Notes: generated by a model not told the origin, from the sequence alone. 64,000 nucleotides of DNA from Acorus gramineus (GCA_030737835.1 CM060857.1:1934716-1998715), one strand, 5' to 3'; positions 11,284-25,040 are shown, counted from the first letter of the stretch. Program-made: numbers and translations.

Positions 11284-14246
11284 ATGACTTTCACGGGAGG
11301 AGGACTGGCAAAGAAGAAATCGAACCTTGAAAACTTCCTCGAGTGCACCACCCCAATAGTGACATCACAGTTCCTTCCCAAGGTATTTTATTTTCTCTTC
11401 CTTTTTTTTTCTGATTAATGTCCGGGTTAAATTCAGTTTTGTGTGTGTTATGTTTTTCCAATTTAAAGTTGCCTCTTTTTTCTTGTATGTGTGTTTAGAC
11501 ATCTATGCAGAGCTTGAATCGGTTGTGGCATCCTTGGGAGGGAGACACTGTCGAGTATTTCACATTGGGTGATCTCTGGGGATGTTATGATGAGTGGAGC
11601 GCCTATGGAACGGGCGTCCCCATCACTTTGAGAGGGGAAGAGACCGTCATCCAGTACTATGTTCCTTATCTTTCTGCAATTCAGATCTATACCAGCTCCA
11701 GAGTATTGACTAATTTCGGGTATTTCTTTGTTTTGATCTAATTCAATTTTTTCCTTTTATTGTTTAATGCTTTGAGATTAGAATTTTGCAAATTGGTCAT
11801 GTTTGAGATCATGTTCATGTCCAGTCCTGTCTTCCACAATTATCTGACCCATCTTTGGAGGACAGACCTATTTTCCCCTATTATGACTTTTTATCTCAGT
11901 GAATTTGGCTTAAATATTACTGAGCTTAATATGACCCCCATAATACAACTGAAAACTTGTAAACTTAAAGTGCTCTGCACCATTCTCCACATTCAAATAA
12001 TGGATTGCCTGGGGATTTTGATTTGAAGACTGATTTGGCGTCATTCCTAGTAGTTTGGTTATGCTCTGTCGTAAGCTTTGTCCTATTAATTGATAATGTG
12101 AGTGAATTCAATAAATGAAAAATAAATAATGAGCAAAATGAATAATATGTTATTTCTTGTTGGATTTCATTTGGGTGAGAAATGGTTTTTATTTACTGGT
12201 TGACTATGTATTCAATTCTGTAGTGATTCAATTTTTTTTTTCTTCTTCATAACTAAATTCCTGACATCTCCTACTTTGAAGATTCTCTGAGTAGTGATGT
12301 AACGATGAGAACATCTTTATTGGTCAGGAACATCAGGGAGGACAGAGACGCATGTGACTTTGAGGTGAAGGAGTTCAGTGATTCTTGCAGTGATGAGAGT
12401 GAGAGTGATAAACAGTGGAGATGGGATGGTAGTTCTACTGAAGAATGTGGTTTAGAACAAGAGAACCTGTGGCATCTGAGTGACAGACTGGGCCACCTCT
12501 ACTTTCAGTATTTTGAGAGAGCAACTCCCTATGGAAGGGTCCCTCTCATGGATAAGGTATTAATAGTCCTCTATATTCTTACTTTGAAGGGATAATGATG
12601 TATTTACTGCTGTTTTCTTTGTCAATGGTGTTTATGTGTTTCGACCTTTCGGTAGAATATCCAGCACAGAAATATATAATATACCCTTTCTCATTGGTGA
12701 ACTGTTTTACTCTTTGAATATTTTCATCTTTTATGCGCAGATGTCAGCTTTATTCTATTTTATCCTAAAGAATTGAGTGGATTCCCATTTCATGATGGTG
12801 TTTCTAGTCCTTGATGCCATTTCTTGTGGCCTTATTTTATTATTCTTTTTTCCATTATTTCAACGAATTTCTTTCTTGAGAAAAGAATTATACCACCTTT
12901 ATTGCTAAAAGGAGAATAAACATTTTCTCTTGATTTTTCTCTTTCAGATCATTGACTTGGCTCGAAGATTTCCAGGATTACTAAGTTTGAAGAGTGTGGA
13001 TCTCTCACCAGCTAGCTGGATGGCAGTAGCCTGGTACTCCTTTTGTTCCTTCTTATCTGATAGTGGGGATTTCTTTTTCTCATAAGGTTACATCCAAATG
13101 TCTGGAAAGTCCATATGGGAAATGACAGAATTTGCTAAAGAAAATTGGATGTCATGATCCTTCCCTAGGATGATCATTGCAGCATTAGTGGTTTCTACCA
13201 TCATAAAATGCATAATTTCAACACTGACTATGAATGTGAAGCCTCCTGGATGGGCCATAACCTAAAAGTGAGCCAGCAGAATGATTGTAATCATCATGAA
13301 ATTAAATTCATTGTCCCTTTGAGAAAGAATGTTTTTGTTTTACTGTGCTATTAGAATTTTGTTGGATGTTATTTCAGTTCTGTAATTCTGGATAGAGTAA
13401 AATATTTAGCATCAAATATTGGACATATGAAAATAAAAACATCACTGCAGTTTCTGATTCTGCCAAGGATTTTTTTTCCAAGAAGCATTAAGTTTTATGT
13501 TCTTTGCTGATGGGGATGATTAATTTGATAGGGAGGGTTTTCACTTCTTAAATATTCATTTATTTTGAAATTTTGCTGAAAGAAGGAAACCACTAAACAT
13601 AATGATATTTTTTCCATGCACTTGTACAATGTTCAACTAATCACAATAAAGTAAGCATTCCATTCCTCTTTTCCAAGTTTTAGCTCCTAAATTATGTACC
13701 CATCTATTTTTAATTTCATATATTTGCTGTAGAGGGTACAGCATGAATATGTATATGAATTAATCAATCTTAAAATTTTGTCTGTTGAGATGGTGCCGTG
13801 GTTTTATGCAGGTACCCAATATATCATATTCCAACAGGAAGAACTGTAAAGGATCTGTCAGCATGCTTCCTTACATACCACACACTTTCATCGTCTTTCC
13901 AGGGTAATAATCATGTCTCCATTTCTTTGTAATTATTCATCAAACAATTTGCACCCTTTGCGAGCGTCATTTGGGCTAATTTATCCGTCATCATTATCAT
14001 CTAGAAATGGGCCCCGAAGGAGAGATGGACGGCACCGAAATGAAACGGACAGATAGAAAGGGGATCTCCCTCCCTCCATTTGGTCTGGCCACATACAAGT
14101 TGCAAGGGAGCGTGTGGAGTTCAAGCAATGGAAGTGGGGACCAAGAGACGCTGCTGTCGCTATTGAGTGCTGCAGATTCATGGTTAAAGCAACTCAGAGT
14201 GCAGCACCATGACTTCAATTATTTCACTGGAATCCGCCACTGGTGA
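11284..14246 (+). CDS. DUF789 family protein, function unknown
   Basis: Six coding exons join in phase: 11284-11382, 11499-11719, about 12292-12556, 12948-13033, 13812-13903 and 14005-14246, giving about 334 residues. The exon 3 acceptor could be 3 bases further on. The start ATG follows the CT-rich leader (ACCATGACT). The product begins [20 protein letters not shown], then has the family core [49 protein letters not shown], an acidic Ser/Asp-rich linker ([11 protein letters not shown]), [47 protein letters not shown] and a C-terminal IRHW. This is the plant-specific DUF789 family, about 300-400 residues, with no established biochemistry; it has no signal peptide or membrane segment that I can see. 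The gene looks intact. The family call is firm, the role unknown. Confidence 0.9.
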
Positions 14247-16299
14247 GTCCAATTGAATTTTTCTACTTGAACTGGTGACCCTCTTATCAGGGAGGAGTTA
14301 TGAGGCCTCCTTGCTCTCCTATAGTTTGAATACGAGTATATCACCGGTGTAAGACACGCACTACTCCTTGGTGAGTATGACTGTTGACTGTGGCGTGGTC
14401 CTCCTGTAAGGCTTGCTTGATGAGTGGATTTGGGGTTTTGCCTTTGAATATTCAGTGATTTGCGGAGAAGAGTTAGGACTGTGATTTGGGCGGCTGCCAC
14501 TGAACCTTTCTTAGAGTAGAAAGGCAGATGGGGGCTGTAGGCTCTTTAGCTGGATTTTTTTTTTTTTTTTTTTGATGTGTAATGATTTTGATATGGTTTG
14601 GACTTTGGTGGGTGTATCTAGTGTAGGACTTAATGCCATATTAATGCTTTAACTGATATCCTCAGATGGTTTGAACATAACAGAGTGGACAAAGATAGGT
14701 TACATCTACGCGGCAAGGCGATGTAAGTGGACCTGCCCGTTCATTACTATCGGCAGTTCATTCTGTCCCATCTTGTGCTGTGCGAATGAGTGGCAAGTGT
14801 TTTGCCTCCCATCTTTATCTTGGTGTCCTAAACTTTATGTCAAAACAATTATTTCAGGCCATAAATTCCATCAGAGCTTTTAATAATTTAGTTGATCGTT
14901 GATGATGGTGACCAAACGCACACCGACCAGGATGACATAGACAAGAATTTAAAATGATTATAATTGTTCAAACCATACGGAGAAATTGACGTAGCTCCCT
15001 GTCTTATTAAATCATATTTATTTTAATTCTTATTAAAATCGAAACTCATCAGATGTACGTGGTTAACCTGAATGGTAAATTACTATTATATTTTATAAAA
15101 ATTTGCTTGCTTTCTTTAAAAAAAAATTGATATAACTTTTAAGAAAATCAAAAAAAGTTTACGTAAAATTTAAAAATTATTTAACTTACTGAAATCTTTT
15201 TAAAATCATAAAAAGTCTATGTGATTATCTAAAAATATATATCGATTTATTTAAATTTTATTAAACAAATTATAGTTTTCTAATCAAGGCCTTATGCTTT
15301 TATGTTGCTAGTAATTTTGAATTGAAAATGTATTATGGAATTTTGATTTGGTTTTAAATTATTTTCCTTGATTTTGTAATGGAATTGATGAAGCTGTAAT
15401 TTTTTATTGTACAGTCTTTGTAATGAGATTGAGGAGATGAAAATGTTGAAAAAGAACTCGATTTTGTAAATTAAATGAGGATTAACAGCTATTTTTTTTA
15501 CAGTTGAGAATGACATTTCAGGAGATGGAGATGTTGAAAAATAAAAATGTATTTTTATCTTACAAAAGGATTAAATCCGATTTTATAAAATTTGAATCCG
15601 ATTTTAGTAAGTTTTGGAGACTTACCTTGATATATATTTTTAACTGGGGGACTAAATTTGTTAATCATATACAGTTTATGAGGACCTAGTAAGATTTTTT
15701 GATTTACAAGGATTTTTTCTTATTTTAAGAAGATTTCATTGAGTTAATAAGTTTTTTTTCCTTTTTTATTTATTGAGACATTGACAAGAGGTTCGGCGAT
15801 GTGAACTGGAGGAAAAAAAATGGCACTGAGAAGAATGTCTGCACTCACAGTCACAGGAAAGCTGACCGGTGCCCACTTTTTTTATGAGGGTTGGTCTACC
15901 TTGTTTTGGGCGTTGTAGCACATTATGGGCCAGCTTAATGGAGAAATTCTTTGCTGACCTTAATGCATTTTTTTATTACTAGACGTGGGAGAAGGCTCAA
16001 ATTTTGTAAGAACTTGCTCAGTCCTTCAGGGCAAATAAAAAAGGCTACCCATTTATAAAACAACTTAAAAAGAAAGATTATAAAATAAATGAAAAAACAA
16101 GGATCAGTTATGAATGGGGTGGATTCTCACCACCTCTTCATTTCCCATACCCTTCCCTCAACTTCTAAACCTCACTCTTCAATTTTCAAACCCTCACTAA
16201 ACACCCCCGACGTCTTGCTAATCCTTGAAACTCCTGACATTTGGAGGAATTTTTTTTTTTTTTTTTTTTTTTTTGGGGGGGGGGTTTATAGTCACCCCA
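14247..16299. other. 3' flank of the DUF789 gene and A/T-rich spacer
   Basis: The first 600 bases are the likely 3' untranslated and downstream region. From 14950 to 15760 the DNA is A/T-rich with stretches that look partly inverted: AAAATC/TAAAAAG blocks near 15120-15250 compared with GATTTTATAAAA and CTTATTTTAAGAAG blocks near 15560-15735. This suggests an old MITE that I cannot bound. A long T run followed by a G run lies at about 16250-16284. No gene is seen. Confidence 0.35.
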
Positions 16300-17235
16300 C
16301 GAGTTATTCTAAAAAAAATTGATTTGTTATTTATCAAACCCACCTCACGAGTTCGATATAAACGATGTTTTATGTGTTTAAGACGGTTCGACATGGGTCA
16401 TGTTGATCGGGAACCACAAACTTTATTTCTAGTTTGATATAGACAATATCTTTTGCGTTTAAGGTGGCTCGACATAGATCACATCAATTGAAAAACCGAT
16501 GAACCAGAAATATGAAAAATCGTGATTGATTATCAACATCACATCACATTTTGTATATGGAAATAATAATGTATGTATGATGTAATACGTTTTTTTGTTC
16601 TACTTTAATATTTATTTCCGTGTAGGGTGATCGTTTTTTGTGGTGTCGCCAACAAATAAAAACATTGGATGGCTAGAATGTATTGGACAAATCATTGACC
16701 TTCATGAGCAAAGTCAAGTAAAGTGGTTTATGACCATTGGTTGTCAATAATGTATATTTTATTTTTATTTTTATGAGATAAACATGTTGGTTATTGAATC
16801 ACAAACATTATAATTTAATAAGATTTTATTACATCAAAGGTTATAACATTTTATTATAAAAGTAAGTCTAGTCGTCCAGGTTGTCAATGTAAGAGTCGAT
16901 CTGGTATTAATTTATTGACAGTAAATACATTGATTGCATATTAGAAATTGAAACAGAACCTTCTAGTTCTCGACATGATTCATGTTAAACCAACTTAAAC
17001 GCATAAGACATTGTCTATGTTGAACATGAACGAACTAAAGTTTCTGATTCCGATCGACATGATCAATGTCGAACAACCTTAAACACAGAAAACATCGTCT
17101 ATGTCGAATTGGAACTATAATTATACTAATGTTTCTGATTCTCGATCGACATACATAATCTATATCGAACTATCTTAACACTGAAGACATCATATATGCC
17201 GAACACATGAGATGGATTAGATAAATAAAAAATTT
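16300..17235. mobile_element. Foldback element with tandem subrepeats in its arms
   Basis: The left arm (about 16305-16500) reads TTATTTATCAAACCCACCTC, then GTTCGATATAAACGATG, then TTTAAGACGGTTCGACATGG. The right arm (about 16970-17230) contains the reverse complements, for example CATGT..AAC..AACTTAAACGCATAAGACAT and, at its outer edge, GAGATGGATTAGATAAATAA. Each arm has two or three diverged copies of a unit of roughly 90-100 bases. The spacer (about 16510-16960) is A/T-rich without a reading frame. Exact ends and a target duplication are not clear. The plan resembles the 4112-5371 element, but the sequence is a different family. Confidence 0.6.
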
Positions 17236-17859
17236 AAAATATGTATAAATTGCATTCGAGACTAAAAATGAGACAAAGTGTAAAATTTTCCTTCTTCAAC
17301 CGAAAGCCAAATTTAGCCCTGAGTGAGAACCATCACATATATGGTCGATGTGTGGTGCAAATGACAGAAGGAACTCACAAAGCAACTAAAATACATACAC
17401 CTAACACGAAGGATAAACGTGGAAAGCACTTCGGAAATCATTCCGGTACTTTCTAGTGCCAGAAACAGATAGAATTCAATACGTTATCACAACGATTTCT
17501 AAATATAAGAATAAGCAAGTCACATTTTCTGAGTGACTACATATATGTGAATTTCAGCAGAAGGAAGTAACCATGACAACAAAATTCTATGCTCTGTGCT
17601 CTGTTTCTGCACTGTTGAATTGCTGACAACAAAAGTTTTACAAGAGCATGCATCCAGCTCTGTCAAATGTTTCTTTATCTGTATAACTATGCTACACTGT
17701 TGGTTCCATATGAATATTACAAAAACATCCCCCACAATCTCTCTTAAACAAAGATTCGAAGGCTAAAAGCTAGCAGCAACACTTGGTGGACATGATGATG
17801 ATGATCCCTCTAACACGAATCCAACAAACTACAGATGGAATAAAAAGGAGAATGGCCAC
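17236..17859. other. 3' flank of the ABCG gene
   Basis: Downstream region, presumably 3' untranslated sequence and terminator, of the minus-strand ABCG gene. I see no other gene or repeat. Confidence 0.4.
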
Positions 17860-18604
17860 TTAACGGGGGACACCGACCCTCATCAAACAGATGTATGCCA
17901 CTGACCTGTACCCAATGAGCATGATGCCAAGGGCCACAGCAGAGATGACCTTTTGGTTCAACCCCACAATCTTGATGGTGGGGAAGTCCTTCACCAGGCA
18001 GGTCACATTGGGACTGCAGTTGTACGTATCGGTGTCCGAGAACTGGGAGGCCAGCAACAGTTTGTATGTGTAGTTGCTGAGTGAGATATACTTGATCCAT
18101 GATATGAAGGATGGCACATGCAGCACATAGAAACCCCCGGCGAGTAGGAATGTCATCATAAGGACAGATGCGAGGGTTGTGGCCGCCTTGAGGTTCATGA
18201 TGGCCGCCCCAATCGCCAGCCCCAGTCCTTGCGCTGCCAACACACTGTATAGGGTCACACCAAGAGTCGCAAAGAAATTGACTGCGGTCTGCTTTAGGCC
18301 ACTCATCCAGTAGGCAATGATGATGAATACGGTGGGGAGGACGAGCCCCATGGGCAGGTCGCCCACCATCATCGCCATGAAGTAGGAGGACAGCCTGTAC
18401 ATGCCGGAGGACCTCTCCTTTGTCAGCATCATCCGCTCCTGAGGGAATGTGAATATGGCCTCAAACAGTGGGAAGAAGCCCCAGAACCCAACGCTGAAGA
18501 AGAGGAACCCCACCTGTTATACATACAAAGTTTTCAATCCAATAATCTTTCATTTGAGAATGACTAAAACAGAGCAGATTTCAAGCATCCCATACATCAT
18601 ACAT

Positions 18605-18647
<43 letters not shown>

Positions 18648-21486
18648 CTTTATGGATTTGCAAACCTGCTAAACATATTTGTACAAGCGTGTGTGTGTGT
18701 GTGTCTGTGTGTGCACATGAATGTATATACGGTTTTTTTTTTTTTTTACTGTCCAGTTAAACATGTAAAAGTGGTGGATCATTTGAATGAACAAAGACAC
18801 TCAAACATTAGGCACGAGAGAGTTAACAGTGCGTCACGGATGCGCCTTTCATTGCATTTGCTGATGCTACCCATAAGATATTTAAAAAAAAAAAAAAAGA
18901 TTATTCAAATCATTCCATGACATTCCCACCATCCAGGGGAATCTACCACATTCTCGTGACAAACAAACACACCTACTACTTACGGATAAAGATAATTTGA
19001 CTTTCAAAAAGTGCATCCGCATGCCTGGTTTAAAGAGCTAGAAAGAGGCCCATTTCCTGCCATTACCTTGAAAAACAATCTCCAGCTGCATCATACATAC
19101 CTTGTAGTCACACAATCATCATGGAATAGCTATATCTCGCATGCACCCAAACATTTCAAAAATCTTACAATAAATTAACAACTTCCACCAGGGTGTTTTT
19201 TTTTTTTTAAAAAAAAACTAACATCTACGGTTGGAAGTATTTGTACCACTAAAACTGAATGTTTATGAACTAGAATACTCCAACAAATGGAAACATTCTT
19301 TTCACATCGAAGGATTCAAAAATATATATCTGAACGACAAGGATTTAGGAGATTGAACTTGGATGAGCACTAATGCTTATAAGTAACAAATGCTCAAAAA
19401 TGTTATTTGATGTTGGTAATTTCTTCCCTTCCTTGGAATTTGAATCAAGCCAGTGAAATATTTACTAAAACTGAATGTTTATGAACTAGAATACTCCAAC
19501 AAATGGAAACATTCTTTTCACATCGAAGGATTCAAAAATATATATCTGAACGACAAGGATTTAGGAGATTGAACTTGGATGAGCACTAATGCTTATAAGT
19601 AACAAATGCTCAAAAATGTTATTTGATGTTGGTCATTTCTTCCCTTCCTTGGAATTTGAATCAAGCCAGTGAAATATTTATACCAAAGTCATTAAAATAT
19701 GCATATGACAAAGATCTTATGCATGAATAAATATTGGTCTCACCAAAATAAATAGAGGAAATGGCACTGACCTGATCTTGTAGGTGAGCATTAGATTTCC
19801 ACCACAGGAGGCCAGAGAGGAATGAAACTATTAACACTTGAGAGATTTTCAGTGCAGAGAAGGATTCATGTTTCCTTTCCTTAAGTCCTCTTTGGAGCAA
19901 CACAGTAAATTGTTGCCACCAAGTCGTGCTCCACTTATGTGGTCCATCATCGGGTTCGGTATCGACGGTATTGTCACTGATTTGCTGTAGCTCTTCTTTT
20001 ACTTTGTGAGAAAGGTGGCGGTTATAAGCAGAAGCCAGAGCTTGCTTCACGACAGCCCTGTCCTGCGTATCATCATCCGAAGATACACCTGTTTTCAACT
20101 GTGCATCAGCATTTATTTTTGGCAAACAATTATACATGCATACATATATATATATATATATCTTAAAGGGGGGCGGTGTACCGTTGGCGAGGTCGAGTAG
20201 GAAGTCGGCAGGGTTCATGGGGACGGACATTGCGTATCCAACGCTGGCGAAGTAGTCTAGCGCATCGTCCCCCTTGCCGAAGTAGATGGGGTTGCCGTCG
20301 GACAGAAGCATGACCTTATGAAACATGTAGTAGAGCCTGCTGGAGGGCTGATGGATGGTCATGATGACGGTGCGGCGTCCCTTCTCGGCCAATTCCCAGA
20401 GCGTCGACACGATGCGCTGCGCCGTGGTGGAGTCAAGCCCGGACGTGGGCTCGTCCAGGAATATGAGGCTGGGATTGATGAGCATCTCCTGTCCGATGCT
20501 GACTCTCTTCCGCTCCCCTCCGGACACGCCACGCACCATGGCGCCCCCCACAATGCTATTCCGGCAGGCGGAGAGGCCGAGTTGGGCTAGCACGGAATCT
20601 GCCTGGGCGGCCTTCTCTTGGCGGGTGAGGGTGTTGGGGAGGCGAAGAAGGGCGGTGTAAAGGAGGGTCTCGTGCACGGTGAGGTGCGGGTACAGAACGT
20701 CGTCCTGGGTCACGAAACCCATGTTGCGCTTCACGGAGTTGCAGAAGCGGCTGCCGCTGTAGGTAATGTTCCCCTTGAGGCCGTGGAGCCGGCCTCCTAG
20801 GGCCGTCAGGAGGGTGGTTTTGCCGCTGCCGGAGGGGCCCATCATGGCCAACATCTCACCTGGGGCCACAGCGCCGGATACGCCCTTCAGGATGATGCGC
20901 TCTGAGCTCTCCTTCTTCCCCTTGTTGTTCAACACCATCTTTATCTTGTACACCACGTCCTCGAACTGTACATCCTCCCATGTATATATATATATATATA
21001 ATCCAAAATTTTCATAAAGAGAATGAAAATGGGAAATAATAATAATAATCATAAGAAGGGGGCATGTTCTGTACATCGCTTTTCATGCATGGCTACTGTG
21101 GCATGCATGAATAGAATAATAAAACAAAAGGAGCCCCAAATGCTATACTGCGATTGGTGGAAACCTGAGAAGGGGACATTCAATTAATTTGTCTTCGACC
21201 CCCCCAATTCTGTATATTTCAATCTTTTGAAATATATATATAATGCTTCTGTTTTCTATCTAATCAATCAGCTACTCGTCCTATATATGAACCTATTTAT
21301 CATCGAATTCTTTAATTGACGGATAATAGATATAAGTTGCATAGCATACAGAAAACGCAAATACAATACCTTAAGAGCGACGGGTCTTTGGGATTCGGTG
21401 ACAATGGTAGGATGGGTGCCACCACCATCTCCCCTCCTCGTGGTAGCCTGAGATTCCAGGTCCATCTCCATCTCCATCTCCATCAT
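17860..21486 (-). CDS. ABCG (WBC) half-size ABC transporter, ABCG9/14/21-like
   Basis: Four coding exons on the minus strand join in phase: 21370-21486, 20182-20965, 19772-20088 and 17860-18513, giving 623 residues. The start ATG is 21486; nearby in-frame ATGs in the Met-Glu run are alternatives. The cytosolic nucleotide-binding domain comes first: Walker A GPSGSGKT (about 82-89), Q-loop FVTQDD, signature VSGGERKR (about 186-193), Walker B LIFLDEP (about 206-212) and H-loop TIHQPSS. A linker follows, then six membrane segments with [41 protein letters not shown] and an external loop with three cysteines (CSPNVTC, CLVKDF). Half-transporters act as dimers in the plasma membrane. The closest family members I know are Arabidopsis ABCG14 (cytokinin), ABCG9 and ABCG21; substrate cannot be told from sequence. 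Motifs are complete and the length is normal. Confidence 0.9.
19248..19679. repeat. Two-copy tandem duplication, 216-bp unit, in ABCG intron 3
   Basis: Bases 19248-19463 are repeated directly as 19464-19679. Reading both copies I find a single substitution (GGTAATTT against GGTCATTT). The second copy ends about 90 bases before the donor side of exon 3 (19772). The near identity implies a recent event. Confidence 0.95.
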
Positions 21487-23339
21487 CTCCTCTTATTCTT
21501 CTTCAATAAGTTGTGTATATATTTTTCTTTTATAATATAATGTTGATTTATATGATGTGCCTTTCTCCCCTCCTATTCTATACTTTCTGAGGAAGAGCTT
21601 CACTCAAGGAGATAGAAGGTGGAGGAGGAGGAGAAAAGCCGCAGAGAGAATGCCAAAAGAATTGGCTGTTACATGTAGATTTAAAACAGAAGAGATGAGC
21701 CGAGTTGGGTTGTATTGAGTTCCTGAGATATGGCGACACGTATAGAAAGGATTTCCTTTTCTTTTTTTCTTTTTCTTTAACCAAGGAAAAGGAATGAGAG
21801 ATCTCAAAAGATTCATGTAACCACAATCTTTGGATAAATAATAAATGCTAGAGATTTGCAAATTTTCCATTAAGTTTCCAACAAAGATTTGGATACGTGT
21901 GAAGGATTTGGGAGACGCATCATGCAATGCATCATACTCCTTCTAGAGGGTATGATGGATAGCGTAGTTAAACCAGATCCTCTAAGGGTGGGTGGTTAAT
22001 GAATCCATTTATTATCTTGGTAGGGCTTCTGTGTTGTGTTGGACTTCATCCGAATCATTGCTATTTATTTTAGACGTTGATAATGATGAAACTTTTTAAG
22101 ATGTACATATCATATCTGATGTATATTTTATATATTTATATCTACATTCATCTATGTATATTGTTAAATTATTGTTATCTATTATTGTTATCAACATATG
22201 AGTTATTTTTATTTTATTATTTTGTTCATGGGTTGTTTTTGGAATTTATGGGTTATAAAGATTTGGATGCGTCAATTTATTTTATTTTTATTATAAAAAA
22301 GAATTTATTGGGATTAAAGGGTTTTACCATTGGATTATTTTATTTTATTTTTTGTTGGTGGGTTTTTTTAGGGATTCATTAACATATTATATTTTTTATT
22401 AATTTTATTTTTACGTGAAGACTAGTATGTATTACTAAGTAAAAGTTTTCAAATTGTTTCAACTTTTTCAGGTTGTTATTATAGTTTATTAGAAAATATC
22501 ACTCAGTTCATTTTACGGTTCATAACGCAGATAACACATTCTACCTTACCAATTAAGGTATGTACTTTTATAATAATAAAGTTTATATATAATGAATTAA
22601 AGAATATCATTTACGAAAATGTAAAAAAAAAATTATAACGATGTATATATTTAGTAACATTGAGTAAATGAGGCTAACAACTCACTATTTCATTACTTGG
22701 GGATGGAGCACTAGTACACTCTCATGAATCTTAGCTAATTTTGTTAAATGTCCAATTAAATTAAATCTCAAAATTTAAAAATTTTGTTTTAAAGATATAA
22801 CATTCTATGTCATATCAATATGTCCATGTTTTGAGTTGCTTTATCCATAAACTCAATAAATATAATCCTGACTAGTAATTGAAAATCTTTTTCACTTCTC
22901 TATAATATAATAGATTATGAGCCCCCCTAAAGATTAATAAAAATTTAATGTCTATTTTCTCAAAGTTGCATGTATCCATTATTTTTAATCACATAATATT
23001 GAGCGAATAAAAAAAATGTTATGGACTTTTTACAATTTTAGGTTTATACTTTATTAGCATAATTTTTATTTAATATATGATAATTTATTTTATAAATTTT
23101 TTATTTATAGATGTAGTATAATTAAATTATGGATTAGAGAGGATATAAAGAAAGAGTGTAAATAGATGAAGGATAAAAGCAAAATGCAAATAAATGTTAA
23201 AAATACTTATAGTATTGAACTACAACATTAACCAAATCACTCAATGAAAGATAATTTCATCAGGCTTGTTAATTCATAATAAGATACTGGCATCGCATAC
23301 TAATTCACATGGCACAAATTAATCTGATGTCGCTTTGCA

Positions 23340-23690
23340 AATCGGCCCCCAGGTTCTATCAGTTTCACAAGAAGGCTCCTATAGCTATTATAAATAGGTC
23401 CCTAATATTTATACCCGGGTCCTTGACATAAACGGCCATGTTGTCCTTTTTGTGGGCTATTTGAAGAACGGGCCCCCGATTCTACCGGTTTCACAATCCC
23501 ACCCTTATTTATTTATACCCAGATCCCTAACAAAACTCGACCAATTTTGTCTTTTTGCAAGGCTACTTTTAGATCGGCCCCCAGATTCTACCAGTTTTAC
23601 AATCAGACCCTATTTGTGTTACAAACATATCTCTGATTCAGATTTCTATATTCATAATCAGGTCCCTCATCTCAAAACATGAGATCTTAA
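23340..23690. repeat. Diverged tandem repeat, about 105-130 bp unit, three copies
   Basis: The motif CGGCCCCCAGRTTCTA followed by YCAGTTT.AC begins at about 23342, 23467 and 23575. Each is followed by a block ending in a CCC.(A)TTTATACCC-like run and ACAAAACGGCC-like sequence. Copies are diverged and unequal in length. There is no coding capacity. Confidence 0.6.
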
Positions 23691-24804
23691 ACTTCAAATT
23701 TCATGAAATTCCATCCAATGATTTTTTTGTTTCAATTAGTAAATACTAAAATTACAAAAAGAATTGGACCCATTTCAACCCATAAAGTTATTGATGGAAA
23801 TCTTGCTTTTGAATTTAAAATTTGTTTTGTCTTTTGTTTCTCGATTGATTATAAATCTATACATATCACTATTTCTTTGAATGTGAAAATAAGTACTCAT
23901 TTTTTGGACAATATTTTTTTTATTGATTATATTGTTTATTAGATTTTTTTTTTGGTGGAGGGGGGCGCTGAAAGTTTGCAATTTGATATGATGGTATGTC
24001 CCTCCTTTTCGCAGGCGCCCATGTATTATTTTTGTCATGTTTGGTTATTTGATCTTTTTTTTAAAATCTCATGCTGTGGTTGTTGTTGACTAGGCATTCT
24101 TTTTGGGTGGAGTGTGTGGCTTTGATTAGATTGATTTCTTGATTGGGGAAATCGTGCTTTTGAATTTGAAAATTTTTCTTTTTTTTTCTTGATTGATTTT
24201 GTGACGAAATTGCAATATCACTTGATTTTATTTATTTGACTTACAATAACTTTTTACAACAACAATAAACGTGCGTGTATTTAACTAGTTTTTATTATGG
24301 GAAAATGCATCCACCCCTTTGAAAAATGATCGAAATTCAGAAGTATCCTTCAAATCTCAATATATCTTAAAAAAATGCTTTATTTTTATCTTTAAATCAT
24401 TTTTTGTTTGGTTAGTGTTTTTAATTATTTGGTTTGGGAAATATAATAATGATGTTCTTGTTGTTTGGTTGATCATGGATAAATTATAAATAAAAAGTAA
24501 ATAAAATGTGGATAAGAAATTATAAAAGATGAAAAAATGATAAGAATTGATGACATGTGATTGGACACGTGGGCCCCTCTTATACCAGTGAAATAAATTG
24601 AGTGGATATCACAATTCCATGGGAAACCTGGAATACGAAAACTAGCTTATTTTTACCTACTCTGGTATACCTGTGTTCATTATTCTTTACAAATAAATAG
24701 GTTTGGGGTTTATTCATCGTTATTCTATCCTATTCCTCATATTTATATTGTGCTTGCATACATTATCTGACATTTTGGATCTTATAGTTTTGATGATGAG
24801 TTTT

Positions 24805-25040
24805 GTTCACTCAGTCTTTTTTACAGTCTCAAATACAATCATATATATTTTGTTAGCCCATCTTGACTAACTGTATCGAGGTATATGTATCGTTAGAAAT
24901 TTTTCGCATTTTCTATCAATGATATCATTAAATTCAATAGAGTACACACACACACACACACCCTCATTTGGTGAGTATATAATTTTTTTAAAAAATAAAA
25001 CATGTGTGGTCTATATTTTAGACTGTAAATTAGACTAATG
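24805..25040. repeat. MITE-like family A, diverged copy
   Basis: Shows GTTCACTCAGTCTTTTTTACAGT at the left and AACATGTGTGGTCTATATTTTAG, then TTAGACTAATGAC, at the right, in the same order as in the 1401 and 45969 copies. A (CA)n microsatellite has expanded inside it at about 24945-24960. Confidence 0.45.

Noticed and set aside
20006..20660. Plus-strand frames over the ABCG gene
   Set aside because: They are antisense shadows of the nucleotide-binding domain exon.
22077..22382. Plus-strand 101-residue hydrophobic frame
   Set aside because: Composed of A/T-rich codons (Ile, Tyr, Phe, Leu) in low-complexity DNA; no family resemblance.
24250..24290. Helitron 3' end (AACGTGCGTGTATTTAACTAG)
   Set aside because: The hairpin is weak and no matching 5' end was found.
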